Origin: CAYSBE01 sp964429245
GTDB lineage: Bacteria; Bacteroidota; Bacteroidia; UKL13-3
Reading direction: 5' to 3'
DNA length: 37,712 nucleotides
NCBI GenBank assembly: GCA_964429245.1
Contig: CAYSBE010000008.1
Coordinates: forward strand, 1-37,712
Shown here piece by piece: positions 16,427 through 24,741 of this stretch. The position numbers and the translations under genes were made by a program. The notes below the pieces were generated by a model. That model saw only the letters and a program-made list of their open reading frames with translations, made no database searches and had not been told where the DNA came from. The first letter of the stretch is position 1, and each line of letters begins with the position of its first letter.

Positions 16427-17232
16427 TCAATGTATTTTACGATTATGCTGCTTGTTACACTTGGTTGCAGGTTTAATTGCTTTGCCAGCTGTGTTCCTAT
16501 TCTTACCCTATTTTCGGGCAATGTGTGATCATATATAAAATTTGAAATCAGTTTAGACGTGCCTTCTTCGTATACAGGTTCAATGACAATGATACTCCCT
16601 TCTACTTTCTTACTCAATACAAACTGATTGCCATCTACCCATTCAATATTCATATATACTTCACAAAATTGGGGCTGAACAATTGGATTGGCATTGATGA
16701 TTGACCTTTCAGATGGGTTGTTCCATGGTTTGTAAGGCGTATTATTTACAAATGGTTTTATCCGCAATTCTTGTCCAATTTCTATTTTCGTAGTACTGAG
16801 TTTATTCCATTTTTGAATATCAGATGCTGTGGTTTCATACTGTTGGGCGATGCCATTTAAGGTTTCACCTCTCTGAACAACATGGGTGATATTATATTTT
16901 TGAACCGATTTTGATTCTTGCGCGTTGGCATGAGCGGCAGTTACAGAACCTGTATCTGATTTTACAACAATCGAGGGCGTGGGCAAACTTTTTTCCTTGT
17001 ATGGAATACGAATTACCTGATTACGTTGAAGCTTCTCAATATTTACATTATTAGCTGATGCAATTTCATCAACCGTTACACCGTATTGTTTGGCAATGGC
17101 TAAAGCACCTTCGCCTTTTTGTACGGTATGAAGAATGTATTTCTTACCATTTTTTTCTACTACCTGCTCTTTTTGCTGAGCAAAAAGTAGAAAGGGTAAC
17201 AATACAAACATTACAAAAATGCAGTTTCTCAT
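16423..17232 (-). CDS. Exported protein with two LysM domains
   Basis: The 269-residue protein has a signal peptide (residues 1-19, MRNCIFVMFVLLPFLLFAQ), a first LysM domain at about 31-75 (HTVQKGEGALAIAKQYGVTV) and a second at about 112-157 (HVVQRGETLNGIAQQYETTA). LysM domains bind the N-acetylglucosamine parts of peptidoglycan. The C-terminal 100 residues have no known motif; they look beta-rich. No amidase or peptidase domain is visible, so it is probably a cell-wall-binding scaffold. It overlaps both neighbours by 4 bases. Confidence 0.88.
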   Translation of the reverse strand: MRNCIFVMFVLLPFLLFAQQKEQVVEKNGKKYILHTVQKGEGALAIAKQYGVTVDEIASANNVNIEKLQRNQVIRIPYKEKSLPTPSIVVKSDTGSVTAAHANAQESKSVQKYNITHVVQRGETLNGIAQQYETTASDIQKWNKLSTTKIEIGQELRIKPFVNNTPYKPWNNPSERSIINANPIVQPQFCEVYMNIEWVDGNQFVLSKKVEGSIIVIEPVYEEGTSKLISNFIYDHTLPENRVRIGTQLAKQLNLQPSVTSSIIVKYIE

Positions 17233-17525
17233 TTTACATCATATGCAATTACAGTGCTCCAAGCCATAGGTTTATCTGCAAATCGGGCTCGTGTTTGTGA
17301 CCATACTTCTTTGAACAACTCCGATTTTCTATACGCCTCAAGCTGGTTTTCATTTGCCCAAACACTAAACGTAAAATAAACACAATCATTGCCATTTTCT
17401 TTCAACAACTTGAGTGACCTGCACCCTGGAAAGCCCGCAATGTGGTCTTTGTATTTATTGAATACTTCAATAAATTCATTTTCCAGTTCAGGCACAAATA
17501 CCATACGAACGATTCTGTTAATCAT
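17229..17525 (-). CDS. ABM-domain (antibiotic biosynthesis monooxygenase-like) protein
   Basis: The 98-residue protein is a single dimeric alpha/beta barrel of the ABM family: INRIVRMVFVPELENEFIEVF, then FPGCRSLKLLKE, then VYFTFSVWANENQLEAYRKSELF. Members include heme-degrading and quinone-oxidising enzymes, but many small ones have no known activity. It overlaps the upstream adenosyltransferase-like gene by 8 bases and the LysM gene by 4. The substrate is not inferable. Confidence 0.82.
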   Translation of the reverse strand: MINRIVRMVFVPELENEFIEVFNKYKDHIAGFPGCRSLKLLKENGNDCVYFTFSVWANENQLEAYRKSELFKEVWSQTRARFADKPMAWSTVIAYDVK

Positions 17526-18315
17526 AAAATTGAATTAAAATATTGCTGCCCACTTTAAACCCAAGTAAGGATGAAGCTTCGCCATCAACCATCGCAATTT
17601 CAAGCAAATTATTTTGATTGAATAATGCAACTACACTTCCCGACTCTTCTTCACTGTAATATTTTACGAGTTTAGAAATTCTATCTCGTTTGCTATACTG
17701 TATTTCAAAAGACTTATATCGCTTTAAAATATCCTCAAAGTGATGTTTTTCTAAATTGGTAATCAGATTTTGGTATCCATCAACATGTATGATAGTTGCC
17801 TTTAAAAGGCTTTCATTTACCTGTTGCACTTTTTGTAATTCCTCCTTTTGGTAGATTGTAATTTTTGGCGTAGCCAACTTCCATTTTTCATCAACTATCC
17901 ATTTCACCAGTTGCGGAAAGACTTGTAATTCAGCAAATGAAGGATTAAAAATAAAATCAGAAACACTGAAAAAATAAACACTAATGGATTGCTCAGGAAA
18001 CAATACTTTGGCAATTGCATCATTGAAGGTGACTATAAATTTATTCTCATGTTGGAGAACAAAGGCCTGATTATAGCTGTTCGTATCACAATCAATGGCA
18101 ACTAAAATTATTGCATAATCGGGTAATACATCCCAAACAGAACGAATTAGAAAACCGGCTTGGTGAAAACTTTTTGATTTTATGGTATTAGAGAACGAAT
18201 GCCACCGAACACGAGCATCTACACCAAGCACTACAGTCATCAATGCTGGCTCATAGGTGCTATTGTTGCCATAATCGCTTATGCATGCAGTGAAAAATGT
18301 ATGTTGGGTGGTCAT
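17518..18315 (-). CDS. SAM hydroxide adenosyltransferase family protein, degenerate
   Basis: The 265-residue protein matches the DUF62/SAM hydroxide adenosyltransferase (chlorinase/fluorinase-like) family. The C-terminal domain is well kept: IIHVDGYQNLITNL, then VALFNQNNLLEIAMVDGEASSLLGFKVGSNILI. In the N-terminal domain D14 is kept (ISDYG for TDFG), but the usual VDPGVG-R segment reads VAIDCDTNSYNQ and the usual PDNG reads TFNDA. Normal members hydrolyse SAM to adenosine and methionine. The altered pocket suggests lost or changed activity. It heads the operon with ABM, LysM and glycosyltransferase genes; a minus-strand TAAATTTG (18332-18339) is its likely -7 box. Confidence 0.72.
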   Translation of the reverse strand: MTTQHTFFTACISDYGNNSTYEPALMTVVLGVDARVRWHSFSNTIKSKSFHQAGFLIRSVWDVLPDYAIILVAIDCDTNSYNQAFVLQHENKFIVTFNDAIAKVLFPEQSISVYFFSVSDFIFNPSFAELQVFPQLVKWIVDEKWKLATPKITIYQKEELQKVQQVNESLLKATIIHVDGYQNLITNLEKHHFEDILKRYKSFEIQYSKRDRISKLVKYYSEEESGSVVALFNQNNLLEIAMVDGEASSLLGFKVGSNILIQFYD

Positions 18316-18331
18316 TCTGATAAAATCAGTG

Positions 18332-18339
18332 CAAATTTA
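18332..18339 (-). promoter_or_regulatory. -7 box of the DUF62-ABM-LysM-glycosyltransferase operon
   Basis: The minus strand reads TAAATTTG, a perfect TAnnTTTG, 16 bases before the ATG at 18315. No clear TTTG lies 19 bases upstream of it. Confidence 0.4.
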
Positions 18340-18484
18340 AATTAATTCAACCTCGCGGATTGGATTATTTGACCACAATATGCAGATGATTTGTACAAAA
18401 ATATACATAAACAACCGGTTGCACTTATTTATCAGACAAATCCATCACAATTTGCTTTATTTGCAAGGCTTAACATAAAACCAT

Positions 18485-19477
18485 TTGATCAAGAAAGAAT
18501 TTATTATCGATACAGAAAAAGCAGATGCATCTGCCATATGGGGTCCATTGAATAAAAACCTTAAAGTTTTGCAAAAAGCTTTTAGTAAACTAAAATTACT
18601 TGCACGCGGGCAAACAGTGATGGCCACCGGAGAAGCGGATGAAATAGATCGATTTGAAATAGTCCTTCGCGGACTCGAAACATTTATTTCAAAATACGGC
18701 ATTATCAGTGATGCACAGCTTAGCGGATTAATTGAACGTTCGCAAGTTTCAATTCAACCCACAAGTAAAGAAGTTACAGAAGAAACAGAATCAGCCGAAC
18801 GAAATGAATCGGACGTGATTTTGCATGGAAATGGCGGAAAAATTATTCGTGCCAAAACGCCAAATCAGCGACAAATGGTCAAATCACTGCTACAGAATGA
18901 TATTTTATTTGCAATTGGCCCAGCAGGTACCGGAAAAACGTATACAGCAGTAGCACTTGCCGTAAAAGCACTGAAGAACAAAGAAATCAAACGCATTATC
19001 CTGGCAAGACCAGCTGTGGAGGCAGGAGAGAATTTGGGTTTTTTGCCGGGTGATTTAAAAGAAAAGATTGATCCTTATCTACGACCACTTTATGATGCGC
19101 TTGATGACATGATAGCGGGAGAGAAACTTAAACTACTAATTGAGAACCGCACCATCGAAATAGCACCTATGGCTTTTATGCGCGGAAGAACATTGGATAA
19201 CGCTTACGTAATACTTGACGAAGCGCAAAATGCGACCGACTTACAACTAAAAATGTTCCTGACCCGAATGGGACCCAATGCCAAATTTATCATCACGGGC
19301 GACTTAACACAAATTGACCTTCCAAAGCGAAATATGTCGGGATTGCTGAAAGCAGTAAATATACTTGAAAATATTCCCGGCATTGCCTTTACCTACCTTA
19401 CTTTTGAAGATGTAGTTAGACACCGATTGGTGAAAGATATTATCAAAGCATACGACAAAGATGCATCCAACCAATAA
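18485..19477 (+). CDS. PhoH family ATPase
   Basis: The 330-residue protein is a PhoH-like P-loop ATPase: Walker A GPAGTGKTYTA near 145-155, Walker B VILDEAQN near 243, TRMGPNAKFIITGDLTQIDLP and the ending EDVVRHRLVKDIIKAY. An N-terminal KH-like region (NLKVLQKAFSKLKLLARGQ) precedes it. PhoH proteins are linked to RNA metabolism and ribosome-related stress. The start must be TTG at 18485: a stop codon lies in frame at 18476-18478 and the first ATG is deep inside the protein. purC follows after 11 bases, so the two are cotranscribed. Confidence 0.93.
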   Translation: MIKKEFIIDTEKADASAIWGPLNKNLKVLQKAFSKLKLLARGQTVMATGEADEIDRFEIVLRGLETFISKYGIISDAQLSGLIERSQVSIQPTSKEVTEETESAERNESDVILHGNGGKIIRAKTPNQRQMVKSLLQNDILFAIGPAGTGKTYTAVALAVKALKNKEIKRIILARPAVEAGENLGFLPGDLKEKIDPYLRPLYDALDDMIAGEKLKLLIENRTIEIAPMAFMRGRTLDNAYVILDEAQNATDLQLKMFLTRMGPNAKFIITGDLTQIDLPKRNMSGLLKAVNILENIPGIAFTYLTFEDVVRHRLVKDIIKAYDKDASNQ

Positions 19478-19488
19478 ATAGTATTAAC

Positions 19489-20436
19489 ATGGAAAACGCA
19501 CTCATATCAACAAATTATTTCTTCCAATATCAAAAAGAATTTTACAGAGGTAAAGTTCGTGATGTTTACACCATAAATGATAACTACCTTGTAATGGTAG
19601 CCTGCGACCGGATTTCCGCTTTTGATGTTGTGCTAAAGCGTGCCATTCCTTTCAAAGGACAAGTTTTAAATCAAATAGCCTCTTACTTTTTAGATGAAGC
19701 TGCTGCTATCGTTCCCGTATGGAAAATATCAAGTCCCGATCCTAACGTAACTATTGGCTATGCTTGCAAACCTTATAAAGTTGAAATGGTTATCAGGGGA
19801 TATCTGGCCGGGCATGCATGGCGCGAATACAAGTCGGGAAAGAGAACCATTTGCGGGGTTGCCATGCCTGAGGGAATGAAAGAAAATGACCCATTTCCCC
19901 AACCAATTATTACTCCTACAATCAAAGCAAGTCATGGACATGATGAAGACATTTCAAAAGAAGAAATCATCAGCAGTGGACTTGTAACCGAAGGCGAATA
20001 TGAAAAGCTAGAAGCTTATACCCGGGCATTATTTAAGCAAGGAAGTGAAATCGCAGCAAAACGAAATCTTATTTTGGTAGACACCAAATACGAATTTGGT
20101 AAATATAAAGACGACATCATGCTTATTGATGAAATTCACACCCCTGATTCATCCAGGTATTTTTATCGTGATACGTATGATGCCATTCAGAAAAAAGACC
20201 AACAACAAAGACAGTTATCAAAAGAATTTGTAAGACAATGGTTGATTGAAAACGGTTTTCAAGGACAAGAAGGTCAATTGCAGCCCACTATGACTGACGA
20301 GTTTATTCAAATGGTATCGGACAGGTATATTGAACTGTATGAACACATAACCGGTAAGGCTTTTGTAAAAGGTGATTATTTAGAAATTGAAAAACGCATC
20401 GAACAACATATTGTATCTGCGTTAAAAAGTATCTAA
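19489..20436 (+). CDS. purC: SAICAR synthetase PurC
   Basis: PurC joins CAIR and aspartate with ATP to make SAICAR in purine synthesis. The 315-residue protein has YRGKVRDVYTI, MVACDRISAFDVVLKRAIPFKG, the MVIRGYLAGHAWREYKSG motif, ITPTIKASHGHDEDIS, and LILVDTKYEFGKYKDDIMLIDEI. The length and motif spelling fit the longer type seen in Bacteroidota and yeast rather than the roughly 240-residue E. coli type. It follows phoH closely and its 3' end overlaps the convergent lyase gene by 4 bases. Confidence 0.96.
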   Translation: MENALISTNYFFQYQKEFYRGKVRDVYTINDNYLVMVACDRISAFDVVLKRAIPFKGQVLNQIASYFLDEAAAIVPVWKISSPDPNVTIGYACKPYKVEMVIRGYLAGHAWREYKSGKRTICGVAMPEGMKENDPFPQPIITPTIKASHGHDEDISKEEIISSGLVTEGEYEKLEAYTRALFKQGSEIAAKRNLILVDTKYEFGKYKDDIMLIDEIHTPDSSRYFYRDTYDAIQKKDQQQRQLSKEFVRQWLIENGFQGQEGQLQPTMTDEFIQMVSDRYIELYEHITGKAFVKGDYLEIEKRIEQHIVSALKSI

Positions 20437-21281
20437 ACAAATACGTTCAATGCTTGAAGCTGTGCTTTCTCAAAAGCAAGTTTATCAATACCGGTTTCTA
20501 TGCCTCGCTTCTCAAAAAAGTTAACCATATTTTCAGTAGGCATATTTCCGGTCAATTTATCCTCAGCCATAGGGCAACCTCCAAATCCTTTGATTGCGCC
20601 ATCAAACCTTCTGCATCCGGCAGTGTATGCTGCCTCAATTTTTTCTTGCCATGCATCAGGAGTTGTGTGTAAGTGTGCGCCAAACTCAATATTTGGATAG
20701 CGTGGAATGAGGTTGGAGAACAAATAGGAAATAGATTCTTTATTAGCTATGCCAATGGTATCGGATAACGAAATGGTTTCAATCCCAATATCATTCATTT
20801 TTACTGCCCACTCCTCCACTAATTCTACATTCCAAGGATCTCCGTAGGGATTACCGAAACCCATGGAAAAATAAATAACTAACTCCATCATATGTTTATA
20901 CGCCAAATCTTGAATAGCTTTTACATTGTCAAAAGCCTCCTGAAGGGATTGGTTTGTATTTCGTTTCTGAAATGTTTCTGAGATGGAAAAAGGAAAACCT
21001 AAGCAATAAACTTTAGCATATTCTGACGCCTGAACTGCACCTTTATAATTGGCTACAATAGCCAACAAATTTGTTTGGGTAGCTGATAAATCAATGCTAT
21101 CCAATACAGCAGCAGTATCTGCCATTTGGGGAATTGCTTTGGGTGATACAAAACTTCCAAAGTCAAGTGTATCAAAACCTACGGCCAATAATTGTTGTAT
21201 ATAGTCAATTTTGGTTTGAGTAGGTATAAAATGAGGGAAGCCTTGCATAGCATCTCTCGGACATTCAATGAGTTTCAACAT
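20433..21281 (-). CDS. Hydroxymethylglutaryl-CoA lyase-like protein
   Basis: The 282-residue TIM-barrel enzyme belongs to the HMGL/DRE-metallolyase family. Visible parts are ECPRDAMQGF (for E-GPRDGLQ, with the catalytic R8 and metal-binding D9), VSPKAIPQMADT, SMGFGNPYGDPW, SLSDTIGIA, the metal-binding HLHTTPD, and GFGGCPMAEDKLTGNMPTE with the catalytic cysteine. HMG-CoA lyase splits HMG-CoA to acetyl-CoA and acetoacetate in leucine breakdown. The motifs point to that reaction, but the exact acyl substrate is not proven. It stands alone, divergent from the DUF349 gene, with a TAGATTTG -7 box. Confidence 0.88.
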   Translation of the reverse strand: MLKLIECPRDAMQGFPHFIPTQTKIDYIQQLLAVGFDTLDFGSFVSPKAIPQMADTAAVLDSIDLSATQTNLLAIVANYKGAVQASEYAKVYCLGFPFSISETFQKRNTNQSLQEAFDNVKAIQDLAYKHMMELVIYFSMGFGNPYGDPWNVELVEEWAVKMNDIGIETISLSDTIGIANKESISYLFSNLIPRYPNIEFGAHLHTTPDAWQEKIEAAYTAGCRRFDGAIKGFGGCPMAEDKLTGNMPTENMVNFFEKRGIETGIDKLAFEKAQLQALNVFV

Positions 21282-21303
21282 ATTTAATAAAGATTATTTC
21301 ACA

Positions 21304-21344
21304 CAAATCTATACACAATATTATATAATAATATTTTACATTTG
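21304..21344. promoter_or_regulatory. Divergent -7 boxes between lyase and DUF349 genes
   Basis: The minus strand has TAGATTTG at 21304-21311 for the lyase gene (start 21281), and the plus strand has TACATTTG at 21337-21344 for the DUF349 gene (start 21371). Both match TAnnTTTG perfectly; neither has TTTG at 19-nt spacing. Confidence 0.45.
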
Positions 21345-21370
21345 ACATCCTTTTTTGATAAAGAACAAAC

Positions 21371-23311
21371 ATGACTGAAAATACGAATCCTGAGATGCTC
21401 AACACACCTGAAGAAAAGTTGGAGTTGAATGACGAAAAGAACAATATGATTCCAACGGAAGAATTGAGTCAACCTAAAAATGAAACTGAGGTATTACCTG
21501 TTGAGCAATTTACCATTTCTGTAATATCGGATGAACTTTCTGAAGAACATGACGAAGAATTACCCGATTTTAATGTATTGAGCAAAGATGAATTGTTGGC
21601 GTATGCCCTAAAATCAGTTACCGAACAAACTCCGGACCTCGCATTAAAAATGCTACGTAACATGAAACCTGCATTTGATGCTCTTCTTGAACTGGAAATG
21701 CAGGATGCCATGAATAAGTTTATTGAAGAGGGTGGAAATAAAGATGAGTTTGAATACAAAGCCAATGATACGATAAAAGAAGAATTTACCCGTTTGATGA
21801 AATCAGCTAGGCAAAAACGTGATGACGAGCGAGCCAGACAGGATGCCGAACGTGAAGCCAATATGCAACAGAAACACGTTATATTGGAAGAAATAAAAAA
21901 GTTGATTGAAGAAGATGAGCAGGCTGATAGTTTTAGCAAATTCAAGGAACTTCAATCTAAATTTAAAGCCATACGCAATATTCCAAAAGAAAAAAACGAA
22001 GAGATATGGAGTACCTTTAAATTATATGAACACCGTTTTTTCGACAGGTTATCTATTAATAATGAATTAAAAGATTTAGACCGTAGAAAGAATCTTGGAA
22101 GTAAAATTGAATTGATAGAAAAAGTATCAAAGTTGATGGATGAACTCAATTCAAAAAAGGTACTGATTTCGTTGAAAAAATATCAAGAAGAGTGGCGCTC
22201 AATTGGACCTGTACCTCAAGAAGCCAATGAAGATATCTGGAATCGTTTCAAAGCAGAGTGTGATAAAGTATTTGAAGCCATCAGGGCAATACAAATAGAA
22301 AACGAGAAAATAAGGGAAGAGAACCTATTGAAGAAAAAGGAGCTACTTGCCAAAGCGCTAGAGCTATCAAACTTTAACAGTACCAAAACCAAAGAATGGG
22401 TAAGCCAGACTGTGGTTGCCAACGAATTGATGGATAAGTGGAAAGAAATTGGTATGGTACCGCTTAAATATAAAGAAAGTTTGTGGGAAGAGTTTCGTAC
22501 TGCCAGAAATGATTTTTTTAACAAGAAGAATATTTTCTTTAAACAACTTAATGCAGAACGAAACAAGTTTCTACAGGTAAAAAATGACTTGTGTGAGAAA
22601 GCTGAATCTATTGCCAACAATCCAATTGACTGGATGAGACAAACAGAGGAAATTAAGCACCTTCAGGAGCAATGGAAAAAATCAGGACCGGTACACGAAA
22701 AAATTTCTGAAGTTATTTGGAAACGTTTTCGCTCGGCATGCGATAGCTTTTTTGAGAAAAAAGCTTTGCACTATGCCTCACAAGTTGAAGAACAAAAACA
22801 AAATTTGGAAGTTAAAAAATCACTCATTGCTAAGCTAGAGGCTTTGCTAGCAGCCGAGCAACAACATGATTTGATTAATGACCTTAAATCTATACAAGAA
22901 GAGTGGAATAGTGCCGGCTTTGTACCAATGAATGACAAAGAAAAAATAAACAAGCGCTACAGCGAACTCAACGATATGGTTTTTTCTAAATTTAAAGAAG
23001 CCAGCTCAGCCATTCGCGATATGAAGGAGAAAACCCAATGGGAAGCACTGCTTAATTCTCCAAACGGTTTGCAAAAAATAAAAAGAGAAGAGCGCACATT
23101 GATGGAGCGAATCAAAGGACTAAAAAGCGATATGGACACGTGGGACAACAACCTTGGTTTTTTTGGAAAAAGCAACAAAGGTGAAAATCCAATGGTAAAA
23201 CAGATTGAAGAAAAAATTGCTATCGCAGGAAAAAACGTTAAACAACTAGAAGATAAACTTAAAACATTACGCCAATTTGTAAAGCAACAAGGTGGCGAAA
23301 TAAACGCCTAG
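21371..23311 (+). CDS. DUF349 repeat protein
   Basis: The 646-residue protein has an acidic disordered N-terminus (about 1-75) and then about five DUF349 repeats, each around 75 residues with a W..-G-VP core: EWRSIGPVPQEANEDIW, KWKEIGMVPLKYKESLW, QWKKSGPVHEKISEVIW, EWNSAGFVPMNDKEKI, and a less typical first copy around FKAIRNIPKEKNEEIW. Long charged helices and a C-terminal coiled coil (EKIAIAGKNVKQLEDKL) make up the rest. The function of DUF349 proteins in Bacteroidota is not established. The next frame starts 3 bases after its stop in the same reading frame. Confidence 0.9.
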   Translation: MTENTNPEMLNTPEEKLELNDEKNNMIPTEELSQPKNETEVLPVEQFTISVISDELSEEHDEELPDFNVLSKDELLAYALKSVTEQTPDLALKMLRNMKPAFDALLELEMQDAMNKFIEEGGNKDEFEYKANDTIKEEFTRLMKSARQKRDDERARQDAEREANMQQKHVILEEIKKLIEEDEQADSFSKFKELQSKFKAIRNIPKEKNEEIWSTFKLYEHRFFDRLSINNELKDLDRRKNLGSKIELIEKVSKLMDELNSKKVLISLKKYQEEWRSIGPVPQEANEDIWNRFKAECDKVFEAIRAIQIENEKIREENLLKKKELLAKALELSNFNSTKTKEWVSQTVVANELMDKWKEIGMVPLKYKESLWEEFRTARNDFFNKKNIFFKQLNAERNKFLQVKNDLCEKAESIANNPIDWMRQTEEIKHLQEQWKKSGPVHEKISEVIWKRFRSACDSFFEKKALHYASQVEEQKQNLEVKKSLIAKLEALLAAEQQHDLINDLKSIQEEWNSAGFVPMNDKEKINKRYSELNDMVFSKFKEASSAIRDMKEKTQWEALLNSPNGLQKIKREERTLMERIKGLKSDMDTWDNNLGFFGKSNKGENPMVKQIEEKIAIAGKNVKQLEDKLKTLRQFVKQQGGEINA

Positions 23312-23314
23312 AAT

Positions 23315-23779
23315 TTGAGTTATTATTTTGCCTTGCTAAAACATTATTTGGTTGCCACACGAATTGATGTATTGCATTCTCCATTCGTATTTAAACTATA
23401 CAACGCTTGTATAAAGTCAAACAAAAATATTGCGTCACTAACTGGTGCTCTTGCTAGCTATTTAAATTTTGAATCGAAGTTTAGAATAACTGAACAGAAA
23501 GATGTAGTTCTGCTTCAAGAAAATCAGCTGTATGATTTTTTAATTATTGATACAAATACTACATTACCTGATGATGCAATTGAGCAAATACTGAATACCT
23601 TATCTTCTACTTGTTGTATTCTGATGGAAAAGCCTTACACAAATAAGTATCGGATAAACTTATTGAAAACCCTTTCTGCACATCCTCAAATACATGTTAC
23701 CGTAGATTTATTTCATTGTGCATTATTATTTAAACGACAAGAGCAAGCGAGAGAATACTTTAGACTGAGATGGTATTGA
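23315..23779 (+). CDS. Shortened methyltransferase-family protein
   Basis: The 154-residue protein keeps the two ends of a Bacteroidota class I methyltransferase family that usually has about 240-260 residues: IDVLHSPFVFKLYNACI at the start and VDLFHCALLFKRQEQAREYF with LRW at the end. The middle Rossmann half that should carry the SAM-binding glycine loop is missing; YDFLIIDTN resumes where the family has its DxxH-type strand. It is probably not an active methyltransferase. The start is inferred as TTG at 23315; the upstream in-frame codons are AAT and the DUF349 stop, and there is no near ATG. The fragment ends 16 bases before the N gap. Confidence 0.55.
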   Translation: MSYYFALLKHYLVATRIDVLHSPFVFKLYNACIKSNKNIASLTGALASYLNFESKFRITEQKDVVLLQENQLYDFLIIDTNTTLPDDAIEQILNTLSSTCCILMEKPYTNKYRINLLKTLSAHPQIHVTVDLFHCALLFKRQEQAREYFRLRWY

Positions 23780-23795
23780 GATTTGTGAGTTGTGA

Positions 23796-23895
23796 NNNNN
23801 NNNNNNNNNNNNNNNNNNNNNNNNNNNNNNNNNNNNNNNNNNNNNNNNNNNNNNNNNNNNNNNNNNNNNNNNNNNNNNNNNNNNNNNNNNNNNNN
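23796..23895. other. Assembly gap (100 N)
   Basis: A run of exactly 100 N is a scaffold gap of unknown true size. Both edges are the same kind of low-complexity sequence (GATTTGTGAGTTGTGA on the left, a 21-base tandem repeat on the right), so the gap is probably an unresolved repeat array. Confidence 0.98.
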
Positions 23896-23937
23896 GAATT
23901 GTGAATTGGGATTTTGGAATTGTGAATTGGGATTTTG
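23896..23937 (+). repeat. 21-base tandem repeat at gap edge
   Basis: Two perfect copies of a 21-base unit (23896-23916 and 23917-23937; starts GAATTGTGAATTGGG, ends ATTTTG), followed by a decayed GAGTTGAG start of a third. The array runs into the gap, so the true copy number is unknown. There are no spacers, so it is not a CRISPR. Confidence 0.85.
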
Positions 23938-24018
23938 GAGTTGAGTCTAAGGAGTTGAAAGTTGCATTTTATTAACCAGCAAAAAACATTTACGTATTAA
24001 TACATAAAATTGTTTTTA

Positions 24019-24738
24019 TTAATTTGAAAAAGCGTACTGGAGAATATTGGTTCCCATTTGAAGTGCTTTTTGTCTGACAGGTTCAGGATCATTATGCACG
24101 TCCGCATCTTCCCAACCATTACCCAAATCACATTCGTAGCTGTAGAAGCAAACCAAGCGACCTTTGTATATAAGTCCAAAACCTTTTGCAGAGCTGCCAT
24201 CATGTTCGTGTACTTTAGGCAAGCCTTTGTCAAATGAATATTTCTGGTGATAGATTAAATGCGAAAAAGGAAGCTCAACAAATTCCAACTCAGGAAAAAC
24301 TTTTTTCATTTCACGCCTAAAAAATTTGTCCATTCCATAATTATCATCAGCATGTAAGAAGCCTCCTGCAATAAGGTAGTTGCGTAAATTTTCTGCTTCC
24401 TGGTTACTGAATACAATATTTCCGTGCCCGGTTAAATGAATAAATGGGTAATTAAAAATATCCTCGCTTCCGGGTTCCACAATATCTTCTTCGGCTGCAA
24501 TGTTGGTTCCTAAATGCTGATTGGCATATCGAATGAGGTTTGGTAATGAAGTTTTGTTGGCATACCAATCGCCTCCACCGTTGTATTTCAATTTAGCAAT
24601 TTTGATGGTAGGCACACTAAATGAGGTGACAAGTAAACATACCAACCCCAGCATAAATCCGTTTCTAATTATTTGAATAACTGACGTTGACTTTTTAAAT
24701 TTCATAAAAGATATACAGAAATAAAGTGCTTCATTCAT
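24019..24738 (-). CDS. DUF4159 domain protein
   Basis: The 239-residue protein has an N-terminal signal anchor (about 20-42) and a DUF4159 domain: KLKYNGGGDWYANKTSLPNLI, DIFNYPFIHLTGHGNIVFS, NYLIAGGFLHADDNYGMD, LPFSHLIYHQKYSF, and VCFYSYECDLGNGWED. DUF4159 proteins often accompany MoxR/von Willebrand clusters in Bacteroidota, but no such genes are here. The start at 24738 lies 3 bases past the rsmE stop; an inner ATG at 24705 is also possible and would give a neater signal sequence. It is cotranscribed with rsmE. Confidence 0.82.
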   Translation of the reverse strand: MNEALYFCISFMKFKKSTSVIQIIRNGFMLGLVCLLVTSFSVPTIKIAKLKYNGGGDWYANKTSLPNLIRYANQHLGTNIAAEEDIVEPGSEDIFNYPFIHLTGHGNIVFSNQEAENLRNYLIAGGFLHADDNYGMDKFFRREMKKVFPELEFVELPFSHLIYHQKYSFDKGLPKVHEHDGSSAKGFGLIYKGRLVCFYSYECDLGNGWEDADVHNDPEPVRQKALQMGTNILQYAFSN

Positions 24739-24741
24739 CTA

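Noticed and set aside
23896..23937. CRISPR array
   Set aside because: The 21-base units are directly adjacent with no spacers and there are no cas genes.
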